A program made the position numbers and the translations under genes. The notes beneath the pieces are model-generated. The model had not been told where the DNA came from and did no database searches. It worked only from the letters and a program-made list of their open reading frames with translations. Below are positions 17,359-24,610 of a stretch of 64,000 bases of DNA, in pieces; the stretch's first letter is position 1; every line of letters starts with the position of its first letter. This stretch comes from Alphaproteobacteria bacterium (GTDB lineage: Bacteria > Myxococcota_A > UBA796 > GCA-2862545), in NCBI GenBank assembly GCA_020632885.1, contig JACKEQ010000021.1:42231-106230 (forward strand), in the 5' to 3' direction.

Positions 17359-17460
17359 CGGGGTGATCCTCTCGGGGTGGCGTGCGCGGACGTGGGGTGC
17401 GCCCGGGCGGGTTTGGGTGCGTACGGGATGGGTTCGGGTCCGCCTGGGGGGACAGCGGGC
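17359..17460 (-). promoter_or_regulatory. C-rich, G-poor leader of cpaC (possible Rho utilisation region)
   Basis: Counting this 102-base stretch, the minus-strand transcript would carry about 54 C and 24 G, with runs such as CCCCCC and ACCCCAC and little self-complementarity. Strong C-over-G bias without structure is the hallmark of rut sites. Placed between cpaB and cpaC it could allow Rho-dependent attenuation of the downstream pilus genes. Function is inferred from composition only. Confidence 0.35.
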
Positions 17461-17481
17461 CGGAGGGTATCAGGTTCGACG

Positions 17482-18408
17482 TTACTCGGTGCGGACCTTT
17501 TGCGTCTGCTTGTCGTCGCCCTTGATGATGATCAGGGTGCCGTCGTCCGAGATCCGCTTCCGGTACTCGTCGATGCTGAGCACGTTGGTGCCGATGGTCT
17601 TCTTGGGCTTGACCTCGTTCCCGTTCTCGTCGACCGCCTGCTGCTGCCGCTCGGGGTCGAGGAGGTCCTTGGTGCTGATCCCGGGGTTCTCCTCGATGTT
17701 CGTCACGTCGATGTCGTTGCGCAGGGTGAGCGTGACCACGCCCTCGATGTGCGCGTGCGTGATGGTCTCGGCCTGGTCGGGCGTGACCGCGACGGTGACG
17801 GACGGAGCGACCGGCTGGCGCGCGTTGCCCTGACGCTCGCCCTCCTCGTTCACCTCGATGCGAGCGCCGAGACGGTCGTTGACCGCGAGCACGGTGACGG
17901 CCTGGAAGAGCGTGCGGGTCTTGATGGGCTCACCGGCGGTGACGATCAGGTCGACGTAGTTGCCGGGGTTCAGGAAGCCGGCGACGGCCGAGCCGCCGGA
18001 GATGTCGAGCGCGATGGCGCGCATACCGCGGGGCACGATGGCGGGGAGGCCGCGGCCGGCCTCCGGTGCGGCGAGACGCTCGACCCGGATGAACTCACTG
18101 GCGAGGATCCGCTCCACGGGCACGCGGTTCACGGCGAGGTCGCGGGTGGCGAGCACGTCCTCCGGGATGAAGTCCGGCGGGAACTCCTTCGTCTCGAGGT
18201 CCATGTCGGTGATGGTCTCACCCGGCCAGATGGTGCGCTTGGCCACCACGATCATCTCCAGGTCCGGCGGGGCGCTGACCTCGCGGAGCTGCTCCTGGAA
18301 GTTCCGGATGACCGTGAAGATCACCAGGGCCGCGATCGCCGCGGCGAACAGCGAGACGAGGAGGAAGATGGCTGCCTTCAGGCGGCCGCCGGTGGAGGTC
18401 TTGGCCAT
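17482..18408 (-). CDS. cpaB: Tad pilus assembly protein CpaB/RcpC
   Basis: 308 aa. One N-terminal membrane helix (about 12-32), then a SAF-like domain (VVAKRTIWPGETITDMDL, RILASEFIRVERL) and the RcpC/CpaB domain with RGMRAIALDISGGSAVAGFLNPGNYVDLIVT, a family signature. A charged C-terminal extension (DPERQQQAVDENGNEVKPKK) follows. CpaB is a periplasmic assembly factor linked to the secretin. It lies 164 bases from flp, across two hairpins. Confidence 0.93.
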   Translation of the reverse strand: MAKTSTGGRLKAAIFLLVSLFAAAIAALVIFTVIRNFQEQLREVSAPPDLEMIVVAKRTIWPGETITDMDLETKEFPPDFIPEDVLATRDLAVNRVPVERILASEFIRVERLAAPEAGRGLPAIVPRGMRAIALDISGGSAVAGFLNPGNYVDLIVTAGEPIKTRTLFQAVTVLAVNDRLGARIEVNEEGERQGNARQPVAPSVTVAVTPDQAETITHAHIEGVVTLTLRNDIDVTNIEENPGISTKDLLDPERQQQAVDENGNEVKPKKTIGTNVLSIDEYRKRISDDGTLIIIKGDDKQTQKVRTE

Positions 18409-18506
18409 GGGCTCTCCTGGGGCCGGGTCGTGCGTCCCGGCGCGTCCGTGATGCTATCAGAGTCGATGGCCTCGTGGGGAGGTCGATCCACAGGTCCACA
18501 AACGAA

Positions 18507-18536
18507 GAGACCCGGATGCGTGAGCATCCGGGTCTC
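18507..18536 (-). terminator. Hairpin terminator between flp and cpaB
   Basis: A perfect 13-bp stem (GAGACCCGGATGC pairing with GCATCCGGGTCTC) closes a 4-base loop. On the minus strand it is followed by TTCGTTTG, a weak U-rich tract. It lies downstream of the flp stop and upstream of cpaB. A partial intrinsic terminator here would make the major pilin transcript abundant while limiting read-through into the assembly genes, as in other pilin-first operons. Confidence 0.7.
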
Positions 18537-18547
18537 CGGTGTACGGT

Positions 18548-18565
18548 GTAGCGCCGAAGCGCTAC
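18548..18565 (-). terminator. UUCG-capped hairpin directly after flp
   Basis: A 7-bp stem GTAGCGC/GCGCTAC. Read on the minus strand the loop is TTCG closed by C-G, i.e. the extra-stable C(UUCG)G tetraloop. It starts eight bases after the flp stop codon. It has no U tract of its own, so protection of the pilin mRNA 3' end from exonucleases is more likely than termination by itself. Confidence 0.6.
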
Positions 18566-18572
18566 GACGCGA

Positions 18573-18728
18573 TCACGGGCTCTTCACCGTGTTGCCGATC
18601 GAGCTGAACGCGGTGTTCAGCGCGCCACCGAGAACGGTGAGGCCGGCGATGATGATGATGGAGACCAGGGCCGCGATGAGGCCGTACTCGATGGCGGTCG
18701 CGCCATTCTCGTCCTGAAGGAAGTTCAT
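18573..18728 (-). CDS. flp: Flp-type major pilin
   Basis: 51-aa type IVb prepilin. The short leader MNFLQDENG ends at the class III prepilin cleavage site (after Gly9). The mature N-terminus ATAIEYGLIAAL carries the conserved Glu+5 and Tyr+6 of Flp pilins and a long hydrophobic helix. Length and sequence are typical. A GGAG lies eight bases before the ATG. The prepilin peptidase needed for processing is not in the window. It heads the Tad gene run. Confidence 0.95.
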   Translation of the reverse strand: MNFLQDENGATAIEYGLIAALVSIIIIAGLTVLGGALNTAFSSIGNTVKSP

Positions 18729-18898
18729 GGTGTTTCTCCGGTTGTGGGGCGTTTTGGGTGACTGCCCGGCGGGCTGTGCATCCCGCATCTTGAAGTTCGC
18801 ATCCCGGGCCCTTCCGCGCAAGGAAGAAGTGGCGAAAAAATTATTCCGAGGGTGACCGAATAAGGAAGCAGGCCGATAATCGACGAAGAAAAAATTTC
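18729..18898 (-). promoter_or_regulatory. AT-rich region upstream of flp
   Basis: 170 bases without a gene, and the most AT-rich patch in the window (poly-A/T tracts at 18835-18845 and 18888-18897). It separates the end of the RNase D gene from flp. It should hold the flp promoter and any terminator for the RNase D gene; I see no clear hairpin, and no -35/-10 or -24/-12 pair I would defend. Confidence 0.4.
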
Positions 18899-19978
18899 CT
18901 ACGGGATCGTGGACGGCAGCGCGAGGGGACGATCCCCGCGGCGTGCGGCGGGGAGGTCCTCGCCCAGGAGGGAGGCCCGCCAGCCCGTCGGCCCGGGGCC
19001 CCCGAGAGCGAGATCATCCCGGTCGGACGGTGGGATCACGAGGGAGGCCGACCAACCACCGGCCAGCGCCAGGGCCTCCGCCCACGCCGTCCACCAGGCG
19101 AGCCGCGCCGCCTCCGGGCTCCCGGCGCGGATCGGTCCGGGGATCCCCACGGTGTCGCGGGGGCCTCCGGTGATCGCGTCCTGGAGCGCGTCGGCGTGGG
19201 CGTGGAGAGTGCGCTTGGGTGCCCGCCGCCCCTGGAGCAGCGCGTCGCCGACCGGTGCACGGCGGGCGAGCTCGAGCAGCACGCGGTTGCCGAGCACCGT
19301 CGGCGCCGGCCGGTCGCTCCTGCGCGCGACGTCCTCGCGCCAGGCTGCGAGCCGCCGCAGGATGCCCGCAGCGGGGACGTCCAGGGCCCGCGCGCCGGGG
19401 ATCTGGAGCCAGGCGTCCCGGTCGTCCGGACCGGCCACGGCCACGTCGCGAGCCTCGGTGCACGCGGCCGCCAGGATCTCCGATCGGCCCAGCTCGGCGG
19501 CGCGGGACGACAGGGCATCCCAGAGGGCGTGGAGGTGGGCGACGTCCTGGGCTGCGTAGGTGATCTGGCCGGGGGTCAGCGGCCTCCGACTCCAGTCCGA
19601 CAGGGTCTCACCCTTGTCCAGATGCACGCCACACCAGCGCTCCAGGAGGTCCGCGAGACCCGCGGGGTACTTCGTCTGCACGAGCCCGGCGGCGATCTGC
19701 GTGTCGTGCACGGTCTCCGGGACGCTCCCGAGCGCGCGCGCGAGCAGCGGGAGATCGATCCGCCCGGCGTGCACGATCCACGGTCGCGACACGAGACGGT
19801 CGGCGAGGGCCGCCATCAGACGCGCGTCGTGGGTGTCGATCAGCTGTGCGGGTGCCCCCGGCGCGCGGACCTGGAGCAGGTGCAGACGGGGGTGGTAGCA
19901 GTTCTCGGCGTGGAACTCGGTGTCGACCGCGAACGGGCCGTCGCCGACGACGAGGGCGTCGGGATCGGTGAGCAGCAT
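18899..19978 (-). CDS. Ribonuclease D-like 3'-5' exonuclease with HRDC domain
   Basis: 359 aa. DEDDy exonuclease motifs are complete: ExoI AVDTEF (Asp19, Glu21), ExoII HAGRIDLPLL (Asp75) and ExoIII YAAQDVAHL (Tyr141, Asp145). An HRDC-like helical region follows (about 195-275). RNase D trims 3' ends of tRNA and other stable RNAs. ATG 19978 is used; GTG 19984, which overlaps the ferrochelatase stop as GTGA, is equally possible and adds two residues. The last 80 residues are less conserved. Confidence 0.9.
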   Translation of the reverse strand: MLLTDPDALVVGDGPFAVDTEFHAENCYHPRLHLLQVRAPGAPAQLIDTHDARLMAALADRLVSRPWIVHAGRIDLPLLARALGSVPETVHDTQIAAGLVQTKYPAGLADLLERWCGVHLDKGETLSDWSRRPLTPGQITYAAQDVAHLHALWDALSSRAAELGRSEILAAACTEARDVAVAGPDDRDAWLQIPGARALDVPAAGILRRLAAWREDVARRSDRPAPTVLGNRVLLELARRAPVGDALLQGRRAPKRTLHAHADALQDAITGGPRDTVGIPGPIRAGSPEAARLAWWTAWAEALALAGGWSASLVIPPSDRDDLALGGPGPTGWRASLLGEDLPAARRGDRPLALPSTIP

Positions 19979-19980
19979 GG

Positions 19981-21057
19981 TCACGAGAGCGTCTGGACCC
20001 CACGGCGCAGGTAGTTGGGGAACGTGAACCGGCAGTTCGGGCACGTCGTCTGGCGGCGGTGCGCGTCGGGCTTGGGGTGCAGGCACCGCACACAGCTGTA
20101 GCGCTCGAAGCTCGCGAGCCCGGTGCGCACGAGGTCCGCGAGACAGTCGATGAACGCGGGCTCCAGCCCCAGCGCGGGCGCGCGGCCGAAGTGCGGGATG
20201 CCCATCTTGTGCGCGTCCTCGGCGTACTCGATGTCGATCTCGTGCAGCGTCTCGATGTGCTCGCTCACGAAGGCGACGGGAACGAGGGTGACGCGCTGCA
20301 CGCCGCGCTGGGCGAGCTCTCCCATCACCTCGGGGGTGGAGGGCGAGAGCCAGGCGCTCGGCCCCACGCGGCTCTGCCAGCCGAGGGACCACTCGCCGTC
20401 CCAACCCATGTGGCGGATGACCTGACGCGCGGTCTCGCGGATCTGCTCGGGGTAGGGGTCGCCCCGGCGCGGGAAGGACAGCGGGAGGCCGTGGGGCGTG
20501 AACACGAGGTGCGTGGGACCCTCGCCGGGCGTGCGCTCCACGCCGGTGCGGATCGTGCTCGCGAGGGCGTCGAGGTAGAGCGGGTGGTCGTAGTAGGCGG
20601 GCACCCAGTGCACGGGCATGTTGCCGATCCCGAGCTCCTCCATGGCCGTGAACATGAAGCTGTAGGCCGCGTGAGTGGTCGCGAAGCTGTAGTGGGGGAA
20701 CATCGGGACGGCGACGATGTGGTCGACGCCCTGCTCCAGGAGCGACTCCAGGCCCTGCTTCGCGAACGGCGGGGTGAACATCATCCCGCTGGCCACGGGC
20801 AGATCGGGGTCCAGGCGCTCCTTCAGGGCCGCGACCTGCTGGTCGTGGGTCTCGACCAGCGGCGACCAGCCGATCATCTCGTAGTTGGGCTGGACCTTCG
20901 GGCCCCGCATCCGCGCGATCATCGCGCCCATCGGCCGGCTGATCATCTCGGGGAACGGCAGCACGTCGTCGAGGAGGAGCGACAGGAAGGGCACGAGCTC
21001 CTGCTCGTTCCTCGGCCCCCCGAAGTTCAGCACCATCACGCCCGGCTTGCTCACCAC
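19981..21057 (-). CDS. hemH: Ferrochelatase with C-terminal four-cysteine motif
   Basis: 358 aa. Inserts Fe2+ into protoporphyrin IX (or coproporphyrin) at the end of haem synthesis. Visible: VLNFGGP at the N-terminus, FTPHGLPLSF with catalytic His189, and FVSEHIETLHEID with Glu266. The C-terminus adds CVRC (322, 325) and CPNC (339, 342), consistent with the [2Fe-2S] ferrochelatases known from myxobacteria, although a zinc ribbon is possible. Start GTG 21057, six bases after GGAGG. No other haem gene is nearby. Confidence 0.92.
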   Translation of the reverse strand: MVSKPGVMVLNFGGPRNEQELVPFLSLLLDDVLPFPEMISRPMGAMIARMRGPKVQPNYEMIGWSPLVETHDQQVAALKERLDPDLPVASGMMFTPPFAKQGLESLLEQGVDHIVAVPMFPHYSFATTHAAYSFMFTAMEELGIGNMPVHWVPAYYDHPLYLDALASTIRTGVERTPGEGPTHLVFTPHGLPLSFPRRGDPYPEQIRETARQVIRHMGWDGEWSLGWQSRVGPSAWLSPSTPEVMGELAQRGVQRVTLVPVAFVSEHIETLHEIDIEYAEDAHKMGIPHFGRAPALGLEPAFIDCLADLVRTGLASFERYSCVRCLHPKPDAHRRQTTCPNCRFTFPNYLRRGVQTLS

Positions 21058-21079
21058 GTCGATCCTCCGGAGGGTCGCC

Positions 21080-21817
21080 CTAGAGACCCGATTGCACCCA
21101 CCAGCCCCGCTGGTGTGCTGCCTGCGCGAGCAGGGGGTCTCCCCGATCGACCACGAGGCCGTATTGCGCCGCGCCGAGCATCTCCAGATCGGTCGGCGCA
21201 TCTCCTGCGGCGAACGTCGGGTGATCCCGGCCCACCGTCGCCAGGGCGTCGAGCTTCCCCCGCCTGTACGTGATGGGCTCCTGGGTGGGGGCGACATACC
21301 GGCCGTGCTCCGCACGACACCACATGCCGAGCACCCGGTCTGCACCGATGCCGATGCGCTGGGCGGCCGCGTTGATCACCACGGCGGGGGAGGCCGTGAC
21401 CACCCAGACCTCCCACCGGTTGCGCTGGAGCGCCCAGATGAGCTCGACGAGGGCGGGCCGGAAGCGCAGGGACCCCGAAGCCAGGCCGCGGTCGAGCACC
21501 CGCAGGGTCCGGGCGCGCAGCTCGCCCTCGGTGCGCCCGACGATCAGCGTCTCGACGAGCTCGGCGTACCCGGAGCGCGTGTCGCGGGCGCAGGCGGCCT
21601 CGTAGTGTGCACGCTGGCCCCGCGGGTCCTCCGCCTCCATGTCTGCCAGGAGCGCGAGGGACAGGTCGCCGTCGAGCAGCGTGTCGTCGAAGTCGAAGGC
21701 CGCCACACCTCCCGCGTGGGCGGTGACCATGGACTCCAGGCCATCCCGGACGGCCGGTTCCCACGAGGGGTCCGTGAGGAGCCCGCGCATCGCGGGCCCG
21801 CCGTGGCTGTCGCTCAT
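21080..21817 (-). CDS. HAD-family phosphatase (SerB/HAD-IB-like)
   Basis: 245 aa. Motif I FDFDDTLLDGD gives nucleophile Asp42 and acid Asp44. Motif II is VVTASPAVV (Ser/Thr), and motifs III/IV are RRGKLDAL and FAAGDAPTDLEML. An alpha-helical cap follows motif I, as in the HAD-IB group that includes phosphoserine phosphatases and lipid-linked phosphatases. Substrate unknown. The ATG overlaps the stop of the coiled-coil gene (ATGA at 21814-21817), and the gene ends 23 bases before ferrochelatase. Confidence 0.82.
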   Translation of the reverse strand: MSDSHGGPAMRGLLTDPSWEPAVRDGLESMVTAHAGGVAAFDFDDTLLDGDLSLALLADMEAEDPRGQRAHYEAACARDTRSGYAELVETLIVGRTEGELRARTLRVLDRGLASGSLRFRPALVELIWALQRNRWEVWVVTASPAVVINAAAQRIGIGADRVLGMWCRAEHGRYVAPTQEPITYRRGKLDALATVGRDHPTFAAGDAPTDLEMLGAAQYGLVVDRGDPLLAQAAHQRGWWVQSGL

Positions 21818-22680
21818 CCCATCCACTCCATCAGCTCCGCCTCGGCGGCATCGTGCTCGGCCTTCAGGACATCGAAGCGCGCCTGGATCTCCGCGGCCTG
21901 CGCGTCGAGCTGGGCGTCGAGGTCCACCATCCACGCGAGCACGTCGCCCGCCTCCTTGCGGAGCCGCCACCGGTGGCGCGGGTGCGGCTGGTCCGGGAGC
22001 ATCGGCTCGAAGGGGTAGCGCACGACGAGCCCGAGCTGCTCGATGACGTTCGCGAGGCCCACGAGCTGCTGGTGGGCCATGATGGCCACGCGCCAGGCGA
22101 TGGAGCCGTCCGGATCCTCGGTGCGCGCGGCGTCGATCAGCTCGGCCTGCAGGGTGGGATGGAAGGCCGCGAGCATGTCGCGCACGGGCTCGAGCATCGA
22201 GAGCTGGTTCTGCAGCGGTGCGAGCTCGAGGGCCAGCCGATCGCGCCGGTCGCCGATCACCCGGAGCTCCGCCACCACCTCGGCCCACTCGGGCTGCTCG
22301 AGGACGTGCACCTGCTCGTGCTGGAGGTGGTGGAGCCGCTGGGCGGCCTCCTCCCGGGCGTCCAGCGCGGGCTGGAGGGCCCCGAGGACCAGCTCGAGCT
22401 GCTGGCGACGCGCGCGGAGGCGGACCTGCTCGGAGGCGCCGGCCGGCATGAGGGCCGGCAGCTCGGCCAGCCCGGGGTAGAGCCCCATCGCGCGCTCCAG
22501 CACGTCCTCACCGGGGAGATCGTCGGGCAGCGGGGTCCCGGAGGCGAGCTGCACCTCCAGGATGGAGAGGGCGGTGGCGGCGGTCTTCAGGATCTGGTCG
22601 AGGAGCTGGGCGTCCTGGCAGGCCTGGACCTCCGCCCGCGCCGCGCGGACGTCCTCTGCGAACGGCAGGGCGGGGCGCAT
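21814..22680 (-). CDS. Coiled-coil protein of unknown function
   Basis: 288 aa, soluble, no signal peptide. Almost entirely helical, with heptad-like stretches (LRARRQQLELVLGALQ, EEAAQRLHHLQHEQVHVLEQ, AQAAEIQARFDVLKAEHDAAEAEL). Rich in Leu, Ala, Glu and Gln; no catalytic motif seen. It lies between the acyl-CoA synthetase fusion (junction TGATG) and the HAD phosphatase (ATGA), so the three are co-translated and may act together. No family recognised. Confidence 0.6.
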   Translation of the reverse strand: MRPALPFAEDVRAARAEVQACQDAQLLDQILKTAATALSILEVQLASGTPLPDDLPGEDVLERAMGLYPGLAELPALMPAGASEQVRLRARRQQLELVLGALQPALDAREEAAQRLHHLQHEQVHVLEQPEWAEVVAELRVIGDRRDRLALELAPLQNQLSMLEPVRDMLAAFHPTLQAELIDAARTEDPDGSIAWRVAIMAHQQLVGLANVIEQLGLVVRYPFEPMLPDQPHPRHRWRLRKEAGDVLAWMVDLDAQLDAQAAEIQARFDVLKAEHDAAEAELMEWMG

Positions 22681-24536
22681 CAGGAGCCCCCGCCGGCGAA
22701 CATCGTCTCGAACACGGCGTAGTGACCTCCGTCCATGCCCACCGCGCGGTACGTGCGCTGGGCCCTCTCGTTGCGGGTCTCCACGTAGAGGCGCACCCCG
22801 GCGGCCCCGGCCTGGCGGGCCCGGCCGAGCACGTGGTCGTGCAGGGCCCGATACACGCCGTACCTCCGGTCGTCCGGCTCCACGTACACCGACTGGATCC
22901 ACCACACCGGGCGGTCCCGCCAGTCGCTCCACTCCGTGGTAACCATGAGCTGACCGGCGATCCGGCCGTCCCGCTCGGCGATCCAGTACGAGGCGCCCAC
23001 GTCCTCGGCGAACACCCGGGCCACCCCGGAGCGCACGACGCCGGGGTCGAGCGCGAAGTCCTCGGTCTCGTCGCAGAGGGCGAGGTTGCGGCGCACGATC
23101 CCCTCGAGGTCGTCGAGCGTCGCGGGCCGCACGCGCACCCCGTAGCGACGGCGGAGCTCGGCCTTGCCGACCTTGCCCATCGTGTTGCGGGGGAGGTCGT
23201 CCACGCGGAACCAACGGCGCGGGAGCTTGTACGGGGCCACCTGTTCCCGCAGGGTGGCCTGGAGGCGCTGGGGCTCCCAGGGACCGTCGCACACGACCGC
23301 CGCGGCCACCCGCTCGCCCAGATCCTCGTCGGGAACACCGAACACGGCGACCTCCCGCACGCCCTCGAGCTTCAGGAGCTTCGCCTCGACCTCGCGCGGG
23401 TAGACGTTGAGCCCGCCGGAGATCACGAGGTCCTTCGCGCGGCCGACCACCCGGAACCACCCGTCCGTGCTGACGCTCCCGAGGTCGCCGGTGTGCATCC
23501 ACCCGTCCTGCAGGGCCTCCGCGGTGGCCTCCGGTCGACCGAGGTAGCCGCCGAACACCGAGGGACCCCGGATGCAGATCTCGCCCACCTCGTCCGGGGC
23601 GAGGGTCGCGCCGTCCGCGCCCACCACCTTCGCCTCCACGTGGGCCAGCGGGACCCCCACCGTGCCGGGGCGCCGCTCGCCGTCGTAGGGGTTCGCCAGC
23701 ACGATGCCGATCTCGGTCATCCCGTAGCGCTCGAGGATCGTGTGCCCGAACTCGCGCTGGAAGGCCTCGTGGTGGGCGGACGGCAGCGGGGCCGACCCCG
23801 ACGTGAACAGCCGCATCGAGCCCAGATCCGCACCGTGTCGACCGTGGGCCAGGAGCCTGCTGTAGAAGGTGGGGACCCCCATGAACACGGTGCTCCTCGG
23901 GAGGAGCTCCAGCACGCGGACGGGGTCGAAGGCCGCGAGCCAGCGGGTGTGCGCGCCCGCCCAGAGCGCGCCGTACTGGGCGACGAACAGCCCGTGCACG
24001 TGGAAGAGGGGGAGGGCGTGGAGGAGCACGTCCGCCGGGGTCCAACGCCAGGCGTCGTGCAGCGAGCGCACGCCCGCCACGAGGTTGCCGTGGGTGAGCG
24101 GCGCGCCCTTCGGCCGCCCGGTGGTGCCCGAGGTGTAGAGGAGCACCGCCACGGCGTCCCAGGGCACGTCCGCGGGGTCGACCTCGGGGGAGGCGTCGAG
24201 GGCGGGGCGGACGGCGGCCACGTCGCGCACGAGGACCTTCGCACCGGCGTCCTCCATCAGGAGCTCCACCTCGCCCGGCGTGGCGTCCGGGTGCAGCGGG
24301 AGGGTGACGACCCCCGCTGCCAGCGCGCCGAGGTGCAGCTCCAGGAACGCGGGGTCCTTGGGGAGCTGCAGGGCGAGCACGTCGCCCGCCACGAGCCCCT
24401 GATCGCGGCACCATCCCGTAGCGCGCCGGACCCGTCGCCCGAGCTCTCCATAGCTCACGGCGAGCTCCGGCCCGCCGCCGTGTAGCGGGGGTTCCACGGT
24501 GAGTGCGGGCGCGTCGGGCACCCATCGTTCCCGCAT
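22680..24536 (-). CDS. Acyl-CoA synthetase fused to a GNAT acetyltransferase
   Basis: 618 aa. Residues about 10-465 form an ANL-superfamily adenylating enzyme: YTSGTTGRPKG (134-144), RYGMTEIG, GWMHTGDLGS, GRAKDLVISGGLNVYP, and catalytic-lysine region NTMGKVGKAEL. The organisation resembles malonyl-CoA/short-chain acyl-CoA synthetases. Residues about 470-618 are a GNAT domain (VRPATLDDLEGIV, ESVYVEPDDRRYGVYRAL-like A motif, ETRNERAQRTYRAVGM). One chain could activate a carboxylate and then transfer the acyl group. Start ATG 24536; divergent from the kinase gene at 24611. Confidence 0.88.
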   Translation of the reverse strand: MRERWVPDAPALTVEPPLHGGGPELAVSYGELGRRVRRATGWCRDQGLVAGDVLALQLPKDPAFLELHLGALAAGVVTLPLHPDATPGEVELLMEDAGAKVLVRDVAAVRPALDASPEVDPADVPWDAVAVLLYTSGTTGRPKGAPLTHGNLVAGVRSLHDAWRWTPADVLLHALPLFHVHGLFVAQYGALWAGAHTRWLAAFDPVRVLELLPRSTVFMGVPTFYSRLLAHGRHGADLGSMRLFTSGSAPLPSAHHEAFQREFGHTILERYGMTEIGIVLANPYDGERRPGTVGVPLAHVEAKVVGADGATLAPDEVGEICIRGPSVFGGYLGRPEATAEALQDGWMHTGDLGSVSTDGWFRVVGRAKDLVISGGLNVYPREVEAKLLKLEGVREVAVFGVPDEDLGERVAAAVVCDGPWEPQRLQATLREQVAPYKLPRRWFRVDDLPRNTMGKVGKAELRRRYGVRVRPATLDDLEGIVRRNLALCDETEDFALDPGVVRSGVARVFAEDVGASYWIAERDGRIAGQLMVTTEWSDWRDRPVWWIQSVYVEPDDRRYGVYRALHDHVLGRARQAGAAGVRLYVETRNERAQRTYRAVGMDGGHYAVFETMFAGGGS

Positions 24537-24610
24537 GGCCTGGTACAGCGACAGGGCGACCTCCGGCGCAACCCTACCCCGACGGGCCCCCGGATGGCAT
24601 CATGCGCGGA

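Noticed and set aside
15760..18717. 985-codon open frame antisense to cpaC, cpaE and cpaB
   Set aside because: Composition is Asp/Gly/His/Arg-rich with no family motif, and the opposite strand holds clear Tad genes. It is a GC-bias shadow.
18729..18898. Possible sigma-54 promoter upstream of flp
   Set aside because: No convincing GG/GC pair at -24/-12 spacing on the minus strand.
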